Shown: in pieces, positions 52,037-61,982 of the stretch
How positions within the stretch are numbered: the stretch's first letter is position 1
How the letters are laid out: each line of letters opens with the position of its first letter
Assembly: GCA_016432725.1 (NCBI GenBank)
Contig: JACJDG010000003.1
Span: forward strand, 2,480,001 to 2,544,000
From: Streptomyces sp. DHE7-1
GTDB lineage: Bacteria; Actinomycetota; Actinomycetes; Streptomycetales; Streptomycetaceae
Direction of reading: 5' to 3'
Length of the DNA stretch: 64,000 bases
The notes under the pieces: generated by a model
What the model saw: the letters and a program-made list of their open reading frames with translations, nothing else
What the model was told of the DNA's origin: nothing
Databases searched by the model: none
Translations under genes and position numbers: made by a program

Positions 52037-53202
52037 TCAGCCGCCGGAGGTGTCCAGCTCCGCTTCCTCGCCGACGCCCGCGCAGTCGTACGGGTCCTTC
52101 AGCCAGCCGTCCGGCAGCACCACACGGTTGTTGCCGGACGTACGGCCGCGGGGCCCGTCGGCGCCGGTGGGCCAGGGCTGGTCGAGGTCCAGCTCGTCGA
52201 GACCGGACCGCAGCTCCTGGAGCGAGGAGGTGATCGCGAGCCGCTTGCGCATCTCGGAGCCGACCGCGAAGCCCTTCAGGTACCAGGCGACGTGCTTGCG
52301 GAAGTCGACGACGCCCTTGGACTCGTCGCCGATCCACTCGCCGAGCAGGGTGGCGTGCCGGACCATGACGTCGGCGACCTCGCGCAGGGAGGGCCGCGCA
52401 CCGTATCCATCAGTGCCTCCGGCACGGGCGTCCGTCCGGCCCTCGAAGGCGGCCACCAGGTCGGCGAAGAGCCACGGCCGGCCCAGGCAGCCGCGGCCCA
52501 CGACGACTCCGTCGCAGCCGGTCTCGCGGACCATGCGCAGCGCGTCCTCGGCGGACCAGATGTCGCCGTTGCCGAGCACCGGGATCTCCGGGACGTGCTC
52601 CTTCAGGCGGGCGATGGCCTCCCAGTCGGCGGTGCCGCCGTAGTGCTGGGCGGCCGTGCGGCCGTGCAGCGCGATCGCCGTGACGCCCTCCTCGACGGCG
52701 ATGCGGCCGGCGTCGAGGTAGGTGATGTGGTCGTCGTCGATGCCCTTGCGCATCTTCATCGTGACGGGGAGGTCCCCGGCGCCGGAGACCGCCTCGCGCA
52801 GGATGGCCCGCAGCAGGTTCCGCTTGTAGGGCAGCGCCGAGCCGCCGCCCTTCCGGGTCACCTTCGGCACCGGGCAGCCGAAGTTCAGGTCGATGTGGTC
52901 GGCCAGGTCCTCCTCCGCGATCATGCGGACGGCCTTGCCGACGGTCGCCGGGTCCACGCCGTAGAGCTGGATCGAGCGCGGCTTCTCGGTCGCGTCGAAG
53001 TGGATCAGCTGCATGGTCTTCTCGTTGCGCTCGACCAGCGCCCGGGTCGTGATCATCTCGCTCACGAACAGGCCCTTGCCGCCGCTGAACTCTCGGCACA
53101 GGGTGCGGAAGGGAGCGTTGGTGATTCCGGCCATGGGGGCCAGGACGACCGGCGGCCCGACGGTGTGCGGGCCGATCTGCAGGGGGACTCGGGCGTGGAC
53201 AT
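52037..53202 (-). CDS. dusB: tRNA-dihydrouridine synthase DusB (frameshift at 53182-53186)
   Basis: Flavoenzyme reducing uridine in tRNA. The main frame opens at MAGITNAPFRTLCREFSGGK, which is internal in the family. Adding one C to the run at 53182-53186 restores MSTPESPLQIGPHTVGPPVV before it, with ATG at 53202, 388 aa. Key motifs: LNFGCPVPKV with the catalytic Cys, LPVTMKMRKG, AIALHGRTAAQHYGGTADW and PVLGNGDIWSAEDA with VGRGCLGRPWLF for FMN binding. Its stop abuts the stop of the convergent LTA synthase-like gene with no gap. A 72-base divergent promoter region separates it from the MFS gene. Confidence 0.94.
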
Positions 53203-53274
53203 TCCCCCATTGTCACGTATCCGCGGAGATCATGTAACGGTCATTAGTTAACCGCACTATCGAAATCACGTACC

Positions 53275-54734
53275 ATGAGCCCCATGCCCGAGCTCAGCCA
53301 CCGCCGACGTCTGCTCGTGCTCGCGATCTGCTGCATGAGTCTGCTGATCGTGAGCCTCGACAACACCGCCCTGAACGTCGCGCTGCCGTCCATGCAGCGC
53401 GAGCTGCACGCCACGACCTCCGGTCTGCAGTGGTCGATCGACGCCTACACGCTGGTCCTGGCCTCGCTGCTGATGCTCGCGGGCTCCACGGCCGACCGGA
53501 TAGGGCGCAAGCGGGTCTTCATGACGGGCCTGGTCCTCTTCTCCATCGGCTCCCTGCTCTGCTCCCTCGCGCCGAACCTGGAACTGCTGGTCGTCTTCCG
53601 CATGGTCCAGGCGGTCGGCGGCTCCATGCTCAACCCGGTCGCCATGTCGATCATCACCAACACCTTCACCGACTCCCGCGAGCGGGCCCGCGCGATCGGC
53701 GTGTGGGGCGCGGTGGTCGGCATATCCATGGCGGCGGGCCCGCTGGTCGGCGGCCTGCTGGTGGAGTCGGTCGGCTGGCGCTCGATCTTCTGGGTCAACC
53801 TCCCGGTCGGCCTCGCCGCCCTGCTGCTCACCCTGCGCTTCGTCCCCGAGTCCCGCGCGCCCCGCGCCCGCCGGCCCGACCCGGTCGGCCAGGTCCTGGT
53901 GATCGCGCTGTTCGGCTCGCTGACGTACGCGATCATCGAGGCGCCGGACTCCGGCCCCGGCACGGTGGCCCCCTTCGCCGCGGTGGCCCTCGTGGCCCTG
54001 CTCGGCCTGCTCGGCTACGAGCCCCGGCGCGAGGAACCCCTGATCGACCTGCGCTTCTTCCGCTCGGCCCCGTTCAGCGGGGCGACGGTGATCGCGATCA
54101 GCGCGTTCGCCGCGCTGGGCGGCTTCCTGTTCCTGTCCACGCTGTACCTGCAGAACGTGCGCGGCCTCGACGCCCTGCACGCGGGCCTGTGGATGCTGCC
54201 GATGGCCGCGCCGACGTTCCTGTGCGCGCCGCTGTCCGGCCGTCTCGTGGGCAGCCGGGGCCGCGGCTGCCGCTGCTGGTGGCGGGCGCCGCGATGACCG
54301 TGAGCGGTGTGCTGTTCGCGGCCTTCGAGGCGGAGACGTCGAACACCACGCTGTTCGCCGGGTACGTGCTGTTCGGCATCGGCTTCGGCTTCGTGAACGC
54401 GCCGATCACCAACACGGCGGTGTCGGGGATGCCCAGGGCCCAGGCCGGGGTCGCCGCCGCCGTCGCCTCCACCAGCAGGCAGCTCGGGCAGACGCTGGGC
54501 GTCGCCGTGGTCGGCGCGGTGCTGGCCGCCGGGGTGGGCTCCTCGCCGTACCGGGACACGTTCGTCGCGGCGGCCCGGCCCGGGTGGTGGATCCTCGCCG
54601 GGTGCGGTCTGGCCGTGCTGGTGCTGGGCTGGGTGACCAGTGGCCGCTGGGCCCGGCGCACCGCCGAGCGGACCGCTGAGGAGCTGGAGTCGGCGGACCT
54701 GAAGGACGCCGTGGGGGTCACGGCCGGCCGCTAG
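53275..54734 (+). CDS. MFS transporter, DHA2 (EmrB/QacA) type (frameshift at 54257-54260)
   Basis: A drug:proton antiporter-type protein of 486 aa after repair, with about 14 membrane helices. Motif A-like GSTADRIGRKRVFMTGLVLF, motif B-like FRMVQAVGGSMLNPVAMSII and motif C-like VVGISMAAGPLVGGLLVESV are present in the first half. The frame breaks after LSGRLVGSRG; one added G gives PRLPLLVAGAAMTVSGVLFA and the last four helices. A normal ATG at 53275 is used. No regulator is directly adjacent on its own strand; the XRE gene at its 3' end is convergent. The substrate is unknown. Confidence 0.92.
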
Positions 54735-54752
54735 GTGCATCGACCCGCAGGG

Positions 54753-55634
54753 TTACCGCGGGCCGGCCGCCAGTTCGTGCAGTTTCTCCAGTCGCTCCCG
54801 CGTCTCCTCGTTCTTCGGCGTGTATGTGACCAGCCGGGGCCCCGCCTGGGGGCCCAGCCACAGGTCGGTGTGCTCCAGGGTCAGATGGCCGACGTACGGG
54901 TTGAGGAACTCCTTGGTCTTGGAGCGGTTGCCGACGACCTCGTAGCGCTGCCAGTTCTCGCGGAACTCCGGCGACTCGCACTCCAGGCGCTTGAGCAGCA
55001 TCTTCCAGGCGGGCTCGCCGAGGTGTCCGGCCATGGAGGCGCGGAGCCGGGCGGCCATCAGGCGCATGGTCTCCTCCAGGTGCACGATGGCCGCCCGCCA
55101 GTCGCTGTTGGTGTACACGAGGAGCATGCAGTTGCGGTCCTCCGGCGGGACCGCGTCCAGGTCGCCCATGAGACGGGCGTAGGTGCGGTTGTAGGCCAGG
55201 ATGTCGTACCGGCTGTTCTGGACGCAGGCCGGGAACGGCTCCAGCGCGCGCAGCGTCTCGCGCAGGGCCGGGGTGACGCTCGGGCAGCTCGCGGCCGGTG
55301 TCGGGTCGGCGGCCGCCGCGAGCTGGAAGAGGTGGGCGCGCTCGCTGGCGTCCAGCAGCAGCGTGCGGGCCAGTGCGTCCAGGACCTGGACCGACACCTG
55401 GATGTCACGGGCCTGTTCGAGCCAGGTGTACCAGGTGATGCCGACCGCGGAGAGCTGGGCGACCTCCTCCCGCCGCAGACCGGGCGTACGGCGCCGGGTG
55501 CCGCGGGGCAGCCCGACCTGCTCGGGTGCGATCCGCTCGCGCCGGCTGCGGAGGAAGGCGGCCAGTTCGTGCCGCCGGATCTCCGCGCCGCGCGCGGGCC
55601 GCGGGGTGGCGGTCACCGGTGCAGTCGTCGTCAT
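54753..55634 (-). CDS. XRE-family regulator with MmyB-like ligand domain
   Basis: A 293-residue regulator. The N-terminal HTH (about residues 20-90) reads LAAFLRSRRERIAPEQVGLP and GLRREEVAQLSAVGITWYTW, the usual start of this actinobacterial group. The C-terminal part (about 120-285; PFPACVQNSRYDILAYNRTY, WRAAIVHLEETMRLMAARLR) is the MmyB-like PAS-type ligand domain, probably sensing a fatty acid or drug. It is divergent from an MFS exporter over 101 bases containing CTGGTA-type repeats, so it is the likely regulator of that exporter. Confidence 0.92.
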   Translation of the reverse strand: MTTTAPVTATPRPARGAEIRRHELAAFLRSRRERIAPEQVGLPRGTRRRTPGLRREEVAQLSAVGITWYTWLEQARDIQVSVQVLDALARTLLLDASERAHLFQLAAAADPTPAASCPSVTPALRETLRALEPFPACVQNSRYDILAYNRTYARLMGDLDAVPPEDRNCMLLVYTNSDWRAAIVHLEETMRLMAARLRASMAGHLGEPAWKMLLKRLECESPEFRENWQRYEVVGNRSKTKEFLNPYVGHLTLEHTDLWLGPQAGPRLVTYTPKNEETRERLEKLHELAAGPR

Positions 55635-55698
55635 GCTTCCAGGGTGCCGTCCCGTGGATCCTGTTGCCAGGTACTTCTTCTACCAGGATCAGGACACT

Positions 55699-55708
55699 CT
55701 GGTACCAG
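55699..55708. promoter_or_regulatory. CTGGTACCAG operator candidate
   Basis: A 10-bp palindrome between the XRE regulator and the MFS exporter. Related half-sites CCAGGTA (55665-55671) and TACCAGG (55681-55687) lie nearby, so the region holds three related boxes in about 45 bases. Confidence 0.5.
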
Positions 55709-55735
55709 TCTGAGCGTGGGCGCAGGCTCGGTGCC

Positions 55736-57166
55736 ATGACAGAGACCGTCACCACTCCCACCGTTCGCACCCGGGCGGCCGCGCCGCCCGCGCTGAGCGG
55801 GCCGGGGCTGTTCACCGTTCTGCTGGCCGCGGCGCTGCCGCTGGTCGACTTCTTCATCGTGAATGTCGCGCTGCCGACCATCGGCGCCGATCTCGCCGCG
55901 GGCGAGGCCGTGCTGGAGCTGGTCGTGGCCGGGTACGGGGTCGCCTACGCCGTGCTGCTCGTGCTCGGCGGTCGGCTGGGCGACCTGTTCGGGCGGCGCA
56001 GGCTGTTCCTCGTCGGGATGGCCGCCTTCGGGCTGACCTCGCTGGCCTGCGGACTCGCCCCGGGCGCCTGGAGCCTCGTCGCGGCGCGGGTCGCGCAGGG
56101 CGCCGCGGCCGCCGCGATGCTGCCGCAGGTGCTCGCCACCATCCAGGCCGCCACCAGCGGCACCCGCCGGGCCAAGGCGATGAGCCTGTACGGCGCCACG
56201 GCCGGGCTGTCCATGGTGGCGGGCCAGATCCTGGGGGGCCTGCTGGTCGCCGCGGACATCGCGGGGAGCGGCTGGCGGGCGATCTTCCTCGTGAACGTCC
56301 CGGTCGTCCTGCTGGGGCTGGTGCTGGCCGTGCGCCACATGCCGGAGACCCGCTCGCAGCGCCCCGAGCCCGTCGACGTACCCGGCACCGTCCTGCTCGC
56401 CGTCTCCCTGCTGACCCTGCTCGCCCCGCTCACGGAGGGACGTGCGGCGGGGTGGCCGCTGTGGACCTGGCTGTCGCTGGCCGCGTTCCCGTTCGCCGCG
56501 GCCGCGTTCTACGCGGTGGAGCGGCGGGCGGACCGGCGGGGGCGGACCCCGCTGGTGCCGCCGAGCCTGTTCGCGCTGGCGTCGCTGCGGCGGGGGCTGG
56601 CCCTGATGCTGCCGTTCTCGATCGGCTTCAGCGGGTTCATGTTCGTCATCGCGCTGGCGCTGCAGCGGGGAGCCGGGCTCGGTCCGGTACCGGCGGGGCT
56701 CGCGCTCGCCCCGATGGCCGTGGCGTTCCTGTTCGTCTCGCTCGCCGGTCCGCGCCTGATCGCCCGTTACGGCACCCGGGTGGTCACCGCCGGCTCCGTC
56801 CTGCAGGGCGTGGGCGTGCTGCTGATCACCCTCGCCGCCTGGCGGGACTGGCCGCACCTGGGCTTCGGCACGCTGCTGCCGGGCGCGGCGGTCGCCGGTG
56901 CCGGGCAGGCGCTCCAACTGCCCAATGTGCTGCGGATCGTGATGTCCGAGGTGCCGCCGACCCGGGCCGGGGTGGGCAGCGGTGTGATGGTCACCACCCA
57001 GCAGTCGGCGTTCGCGCTCGGGGTGGCCACGCTCGGCACCCTGTTCCTGACCCTGGTTCCGCACCTGGGCATGCGGGACGCGCTGGTCATCACGCTGCTC
57101 GCGCAGGTGGCGGGCATCGTCCTGACCGGCCTGCTGAGCCTGCGGCTGCCCCGCCGGGTCGGCTGA
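55736..57166 (+). CDS. MFS transporter, DHA2 type
   Basis: A 476-residue exporter with about 14 membrane helices, intact. It shows PLVDFFIVNVALPTIGADLA in helix 1, GRLGDLFGRRRLFLVGMAAF as motif A and GATAGLSMVAGQILGGLLVA as motif C. Later helices include LALMLPFSIGFSGFMFVIAL. ATG at 55736 is preceded by only a weak GGCTCGGTG site, so translation may be inefficient or the message short-leadered. It faces the divergent XRE regulator, which should control it. Drug or toxic-solvent export is the usual role of such pairs; the ligand is unknown. Confidence 0.92.
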   Translation: MTETVTTPTVRTRAAAPPALSGPGLFTVLLAAALPLVDFFIVNVALPTIGADLAAGEAVLELVVAGYGVAYAVLLVLGGRLGDLFGRRRLFLVGMAAFGLTSLACGLAPGAWSLVAARVAQGAAAAAMLPQVLATIQAATSGTRRAKAMSLYGATAGLSMVAGQILGGLLVAADIAGSGWRAIFLVNVPVVLLGLVLAVRHMPETRSQRPEPVDVPGTVLLAVSLLTLLAPLTEGRAAGWPLWTWLSLAAFPFAAAAFYAVERRADRRGRTPLVPPSLFALASLRRGLALMLPFSIGFSGFMFVIALALQRGAGLGPVPAGLALAPMAVAFLFVSLAGPRLIARYGTRVVTAGSVLQGVGVLLITLAAWRDWPHLGFGTLLPGAAVAGAGQALQLPNVLRIVMSEVPPTRAGVGSGVMVTTQQSAFALGVATLGTLFLTLVPHLGMRDALVITLLAQVAGIVLTGLLSLRLPRRVG

Positions 57167-57267
57167 GCCGGGCACGGCCGGGGCAACTCGCCGCCGGGGA
57201 ATCCCCGTTGATGTTGGACTTGCTGCACACTCCTTGCGGTCGGACGTGCCGGACGCGGGGAGGCGTC

Positions 57268-57492
57268 ATGCCGCGGGACAACAGCACGAGCAAGGTCAGC
57301 CGGTGGGACCAGCACGGCCGGGAGCACGTGGTCCGGGTGCGGCGCACCGGTGTGCAGCGCACGATCGGATGCGACACCTGCGGCTGGTCCCGGAGCGCCC
57401 AGTTCCTGCCCTGGCTGAAGGCGGAGGAGCATCTGGCCGAGGCCCACCAGGCGACGGTGGACCCGACGGGGACCCGACAGCCGTCACGCTGA
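57268..57492 (+). CDS. Small CxxC...H zinc-finger-like protein
   Basis: A 74-residue basic protein. ATG at 57268 follows GGGGAGG. The core IGCDTCGWSRSAQFLPWLKA then EEHLAEAH has a CxxC pair and two later His, the spacing of a small zinc finger. The N terminus (PRDNSTSKVSRWDQHGREHV) is polar. I recall similar short proteins in streptomycetes but no known role. It is 101 bases after the MFS gene and convergent with the TetR gene. Nucleic-acid binding is possible. Confidence 0.6.
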   Translation: MPRDNSTSKVSRWDQHGREHVVRVRRTGVQRTIGCDTCGWSRSAQFLPWLKAEEHLAEAHQATVDPTGTRQPSR

Positions 57493-57508
57493 CGGCGGCG
57501 GCCCGTCC

Positions 57509-58111
57509 TCACCGGTTCGGCGCGGACGCGGCGAGCCCTCGTATCAGCAGCTCCACGACAGCCGTGAACTCCTCCTCGATGCCCGGCTCCTGCCACTCCC
57601 CGGCGTAACACGGGTCGTGGAAGCGGCCGGTGGCCTGGAAGACGGCGCGGGCCGTGGTGGTGGGGTCGGCGGGGGCGAAGGTGCCCGAGGTCATGCCCGC
57701 CTCGATGACGCGGGTGAGCTGGCCGGTCAGGTCGGCGAGGTGGTCGCCGACCACCGTGCCGTTCTCGCCGGTGAGGACGGTGTAGGTGGCGAACAGTTCC
57801 GGGTCGTCGCCTGCCTTGTGCCGCTTGGCCTCGAACAGGGCCGCCAGCCAGTCCCGCAGCCGGTCCTCGGGGGCGCCGGTCCCGGCGGCGATGACGGCCA
57901 GCCGCTCCGAGGTGCGGTCCAGCCACCGCTTGGTCACCGCCTCGCGCAGCGCCGCCTTGGTACGGAAGTGCCGGTAGACGCTGCCGTGGCTGACGCCGAG
58001 CGCGCGGGCCACGTCGACCACGGTGGCCTTGGCGGGGCCGTGGCGGCGCAGCACCTCCTCGGTCGCTTCGAGGATGCGCTCGGCGGTCAGGGTCTCGGTG
58101 GTCGGTGCCAT
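57509..58111 (-). CDS. TetR-family transcriptional regulator
   Basis: A 200-residue regulator. The N-terminal HTH (residues 10-56) reads RILEATEEVLRRHGPAKATV, DVARALGVSHGSVYRHFRTK; the C-terminal helical domain (about 75-200) is ligand-binding and ends RGLAASAPNR. It lies 26 bases downstream of the aldo/keto reductase on the same strand, so it is co-transcribed with that gene and should bind the 26-base inverted repeat upstream of it. Confidence 0.93.
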   Translation of the reverse strand: MAPTTETLTAERILEATEEVLRRHGPAKATVVDVARALGVSHGSVYRHFRTKAALREAVTKRWLDRTSERLAVIAAGTGAPEDRLRDWLAALFEAKRHKAGDDPELFATYTVLTGENGTVVGDHLADLTGQLTRVIEAGMTSGTFAPADPTTTARAVFQATGRFHDPCYAGEWQEPGIEEEFTAVVELLIRGLAASAPNR

Positions 58112-58137
58112 GCCTTAGACCGTACCGGGGGGAGGGA

Positions 58138-59141
58138 TCAGCGTTCGCTGTCGAGGAGTGCCATCTGTGCGCTCGGGTAGCGGTCGCCCGCCGCCGCGTC
58201 CGCCGGGACGGCCTCCTCGATCGCGGCGAGGTCGGTCTCGTCCAGGGTCACGTCCAGCGCGCCCAGGGACTCGGTGAGCCGCTCGCGGGTGCGGGCGCCG
58301 ACGAGCGGCACGATGTCCTCGCCGCGCGAGAGCACCCAGGCGATGGCGATCTGCGCGACCGTGACGCCCTTCTGTTCGGCGGTCTTGCGCAGCGCCTCGA
58401 CCAGGTTCAGGTTGTGCTGGAGGTTGTCGCCCTGGAAGCGGGGCGAGAAGGAGCGGAAGTCTCCCGCGGGCAGTCGCCGGTCGCGGGTGTAGTGCCCGGA
58501 GATCAGGCCGCGGGAGAGCACACCGTAGGCGGTGATGCCGATGCCGAGTTCACGGGTGGTGGGCAGGATGTCCCGCTCGATTCCGCGTGAGATCAGCGAG
58601 TACTCGATCTGGAGGTCGGCCACGGGCGCGGTGGCGGCGGCCCGGCGGATGGTCTCGGCGCCGACCTCGCTCAGGCCGACGTGCCGGACGTACCCCTTCT
58701 CGATCAGCTCGGCGATGGCGCCGACGGTCTCCTCGATCGGGACGTCCGGGTCGAGGCGGGCGAGCCGGTAGACGTCGATGTGGTCGACGCCGAGGCGCTG
58801 CAGGGAGTAGGCGGCGAAGTTCCGCACGGCGGCGGGCCGGCCGTCGACGCCGGTCCAGTTTCCGTCCGGGTCGCGCAGGGCGCCGAACTTCACGCTGACC
58901 AGGGCCTTGTCGCGGGCGGCCGCCGGGGCGGTGCGCAGGGCCTCGCCTAGCAGCAGCTCGTTGTGGCCCATGGCGTAGAAGTCGCCGGTGTCCAGCAGGG
59001 TCACGCCCGCGTCCAGGGCCGCGTGGACGGTCGCGAGGGATTCGGCCCGGTCGGTGTCGCCGTACAGCGCGGACATGCCCATGCAACCGAGGCCGAGGGC
59101 GGAGACCTGGGGCCGGTGTTTCCGAGGTTTCGGGTTCGCAT
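58138..59141 (-). CDS. Aldo/keto reductase (frameshift at 59109-59112)
   Basis: A 334-residue NADPH-dependent reductase after repair. The start, MRTRNLGNTGP, and the body, QVSALGLGCMGMSALYGDTD, are in adjacent frames; adding one C to CCCC joins them. The catalytic set is Asp in TLLDTGDFYAMGHNELLLGE with the Tyr in the same block, Lys in KALVSVKFG, and DHIDVYRLARLD in place of the usual His-type block. ATG at 59141 is preferred over 59147 because GGAGG stands seven bases before it. The TetR gene follows within 26 bases, so this is a self-regulated detoxification-type operon. The substrate is unknown. Confidence 0.9.
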
Positions 59142-59167
59142 CGTCATGCCTCCACCCTGCCATGACG

Positions 59168-59193
59168 ACTGACAGATTTCAATATCTGTCAGT
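59168..59193. promoter_or_regulatory. Inverted repeat operator, probably for the TetR regulator
   Basis: ACTGACAGAT and ATCTGTCAGT are perfect 10-bp arms separated by six bases, 27 bases upstream of the reductase start. Size and symmetry are typical of TetR-family operators. Confidence 0.7.
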
Positions 59194-59249
59194 CCATAGT
59201 TGTCAGCCGTCTCGCCGACCGCATCACCGTCGACGCACCGGATCCCAAT

Positions 59250-59291
59250 TGGTCCAGACCTATTGACGGAAGGTCTGGACCAGAGCACTGT
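59250..59291 (+). promoter_or_regulatory. Chitinase promoter with two DasR-like (dre) sites
   Basis: TGGTCCAGACCT (59250-59261) and its reverse complement AGGTCTGGACCA (59271-59282) flank a -35-like TTGACG (59263-59268); a -10-like CACTGT lies 17 bases further. The 12-mers match the direct-repeat/dre motif known from Streptomyces chitinase promoters. Confidence 0.75.
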
Positions 59292-59334
59292 CATGCCTAC
59301 GACACCTCACCGCACCCCCACCGGGAGGATCCGC

Positions 59335-60387
59335 ATGCTCCGCCGCACGCTGCGACTGCTCACCGCCGCGCTCACCACGGCCGTCCTCGCACCGCTCGCC
59401 GTCGCGACCGCCCCCGCCGCCTCCGCCGCCGACACCTGCGCGGTGAAGTCGCGGCCCGCCGGCAAGGTGCTCCAGGGCTACTGGGAGAACTGGGACGGCT
59501 CGGCCAACGGCGTCCACCCGCCCTTCGGCTGGACGCCGATCACCGACTCCCGCATGGCCGCGCACGGCTACAACGTCCTCAACGCGGCCTTCCCGGTCAT
59601 CCGCTCGGACGGCACGGCGCTGTGGGAGGACGGCATGGACAGCGGCGTGAAGGTGGCCACGCCCGCCGAGATGTGCGCCGCCAAGGCCTCCGGGCAGACG
59701 ATCCTGCTCTCCATCGGGGGCGCGGCCGCCGGCATCGACCTGTCCTCCAGCGCGGTCGCCGACCGCTTCGTCGCGACGATCGTGCCGATCCTGCGGAAGT
59801 ACAACTTCGACGGCATCGACATCGACATCGAGACCGGCCTGGTGGGCAGCGGGGACATCGGCCGGCTCTCCACGTCCCAGGCCAACCTGATCCGCATCAT
59901 CGACGGGGTGCTCGCCCGCATGCCGTCGGGCTTCGGCCTGACGATGGCGCCGGAGACCGCGTACGTCACCGGCGGCGGCGTCACCTACGGCTCGATCTGG
60001 GGCGCCTACCTGCCGGTCGTCAAGAAGTACGCGGACAACGGCCGGCTGTGGTGGCTGAACATGCAGTACTACAACGGCAGCATGTACGGCTGTTCCGGCG
60101 ACTCCTACGCGGCGGGCACGGTCGCGGGCTTCACCGCGCAGACCGACTGCCTGGACAAGGGGCTGGTGGTGCAGGGCACGACGATCAGGGTGCCCTACGA
60201 CAAGCAGGTCCCGGGGCTGCCCGCCCAGCCGGGCGCGGGCGGCGGCTACCTGGCCCCGTCCCTGGTCTCCCAGACCTGGCGCCACTACGGCACCTCGCTC
60301 AAGGGCCTGATGACCTGGTCGGTCAACTGGGACGGCTCGAAGAACTGGACCTTCGGCGACAACGTGAAGTCACTGCAAGGGCGTTGA
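59335..60387 (+). CDS. Secreted GH18 chitinase
   Basis: A 350-residue family 18 chitinase without a separate binding domain. ATG at 59335 follows GGGAGG. A signal peptide (MLRRTLRLLTAALTTAVLAP, then ASAA) precedes the barrel. The catalytic motif is FDGIDIDIE (about residues 157-165), with the acid Glu last; QTILLSIGGAAAG is the usual SxGG strand and MQYYNG the substrate-binding Tyr block. The end, LKGLMTWSVNWDGSKNWTFG, is typical. It hydrolyses chitin to oligomers outside the cell. Two DasR-like sites mark it for control by N-acetylglucosamine metabolism. Confidence 0.94.
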   Translation: MLRRTLRLLTAALTTAVLAPLAVATAPAASAADTCAVKSRPAGKVLQGYWENWDGSANGVHPPFGWTPITDSRMAAHGYNVLNAAFPVIRSDGTALWEDGMDSGVKVATPAEMCAAKASGQTILLSIGGAAAGIDLSSSAVADRFVATIVPILRKYNFDGIDIDIETGLVGSGDIGRLSTSQANLIRIIDGVLARMPSGFGLTMAPETAYVTGGGVTYGSIWGAYLPVVKKYADNGRLWWLNMQYYNGSMYGCSGDSYAAGTVAGFTAQTDCLDKGLVVQGTTIRVPYDKQVPGLPAQPGAGGGYLAPSLVSQTWRHYGTSLKGLMTWSVNWDGSKNWTFGDNVKSLQGR

Positions 60388-60413
60388 GCCCCGGGCCGCC
60401 ACGGACAGCGCGA

Positions 60414-60454
60414 CGCCCACTCCCCCGCCGGGCGGACCGGCCGGGGAGTGGGCG
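60414..60454. terminator. Bidirectional hairpin between chitinase and glyS
   Basis: CGCCCACTCCCC and GGGGAGTGGGCG form a perfect 12-bp stem around a 17-base GC-rich loop, between the ends of two convergent genes. Confidence 0.83.
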
Positions 60455-60476
60455 TGAGGTGTGAGCCGCGCGGGCC

Positions 60477-61859
60477 TCAGCAGCCCAGGAGGCGCTGGGC
60501 CAGGTAGCCCTCGATCTGGTCCAGGGACACGCGCTCCTGCTTCATGGTGTCGCGCTCGCGCACGGTCACCGCGTTGTCCTCGAGCGTGTCGAAGTCGACC
60601 GTCACGCAGAACGGCGTGCCGATCTCGTCCTGTCGACGGTAACGGCGGCCGATGGCGCCCGCGTCGTCGAACTCGATGTTCCAGTTCTGGCGCAGCGCCT
60701 GGGCGAGACCCTTGGCCTTCGGCGACAGCTCCGGGTTACGGGACAGCGGGAGCACGGCGACCTTCACCGGCGCGAGGCGGTGGTCCAGGCGGAGCACCGT
60801 GCGCTTCTCCATCTTGCCCTTGGCGTTGGGCGCCTCGTCCTCGACGTACGCGTCGAGCAGGAAGGCCAGCATGGTGCGGCCGACACCGGCCGCGGGCTCG
60901 ATGACGTACGGCGTCCAGCGCTCCTGGGCCTCCTGGTCGAAGTAGGAGAGGTCCTGGCCGGAGGCCTTGGAGTGCGCGCCGAGGTCGTAGTCGGTGCGGT
61001 TGGCGACACCCTCGAGCTCGCCCCACTCGCTGCCGCCGAACTGGAAGCGGTACTCGATGTCGGCGGTGCGCTTGGAGTAGTGGGAGAGCTTCTCCTTCGG
61101 GTGCTCGTACCACCGCATGTTCTCGGTGCGCAGGCCGAGACCGGTGTACCAGTTCCAGCGCTGCTCCATCCAGTACTCCTGCCACTTCTCGTCCTCGCCC
61201 GGCTTGACGAAGAACTCCATCTCCATCTGCTCGAACTCGCGGGTCCGGAAGATGAAGTTGCCGGGCGTGATCTCGTTGCGGAAGGACTTGCCCATCTGCG
61301 CGATGCCGAACGGCGGCTTGCGGCGCGAGGTGGTCTGCACCTGGGCGAAGTTGGTGAAGATGCCCTGGGCGGTCTCGGGGCGCAGGTAGGCGACGGAGCC
61401 GGAGTCCTGGGTCGGGCCGAGGTGCGTCGACAGCAGACCCGAGAACTGCTTGGGCTCGGTGAACTGGCCCTTGTTGCCGCAGTTCGGGCAGTTGATGTCG
61501 GCCAGGCCGTTCGCCGGGGCGTGGCCCTTCTTCTCCTCGTACGCCTCCTCGAGGTGGTCGGCGCGGAACCGCTTGTGGCACGAGGTGCACTCGGTCAGCG
61601 GGTCCGTGAACGTGGCGACGTGACCGGAGGCGACCCAGACCTCGGAGGCCAGGATGACGGACGAGTCGATACCGACCACGTCCTCGCGCGACGTCACCAT
61701 GTAGCGCCACCACTGACGCTTGATGTTCTCCTTGAGCTCGACACCCAGCGGTCCGTAGTCCCAGGCGGCACGCTGTCCGCCGTAGATCTCACTGCAGGGG
61801 AAAACGAAGCCACGGCGCTTGCTCAGGCTGACGATGGTGTCGATCTTGTCGGCGGCCAC
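60477..61859 (-). CDS. glyS: Glycyl-tRNA synthetase, single-subunit type
   Basis: A 460-residue class II synthetase of the eukaryote-like alpha2 type. It starts at GTG 61859 ([20 protein letters not shown]). A zinc-binding insertion has CTSCHKRF and CPNCGNKG. Motif 2 is [20 protein letters not shown] and motif 3 is near [15 protein letters not shown]; the C-terminal anticodon-binding domain holds [20 protein letters not shown] and [15 protein letters not shown]. The frame is intact. No T-box leader is apparent in the 150 bases upstream. It is divergent from the zinc transport operon, as I recall it to be in S. coelicolor. Confidence 0.96.
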   Translation of the reverse strand: MAADKIDTIVSLSKRRGFVFPCSEIYGGQRAAWDYGPLGVELKENIKRQWWRYMVTSREDVVGIDSSVILASEVWVASGHVATFTDPLTECTSCHKRFRADHLEEAYEEKKGHAPANGLADINCPNCGNKGQFTEPKQFSGLLSTHLGPTQDSGSVAYLRPETAQGIFTNFAQVQTTSRRKPPFGIAQMGKSFRNEITPGNFIFRTREFEQMEMEFFVKPGEDEKWQEYWMEQRWNWYTGLGLRTENMRWYEHPKEKLSHYSKRTADIEYRFQFGGSEWGELEGVANRTDYDLGAHSKASGQDLSYFDQEAQERWTPYVIEPAAGVGRTMLAFLLDAYVEDEAPNAKGKMEKRTVLRLDHRLAPVKVAVLPLSRNPELSPKAKGLAQALRQNWNIEFDDAGAIGRRYRRQDEIGTPFCVTVDFDTLEDNAVTVRERDTMKQERVSLDQIEGYLAQRLLGC

Positions 61860-61982
61860 GGTGCTCTCTTCATTACGACGACGGGCGTTGAAGCGAGATG
61901 CTTCCAGCGAATGATTCAGGTTACCGGCGCAGGCTCCCCACAACCAAATCGGCCCCCTGTCCAGGGTCTCACCCGGGCGTTG

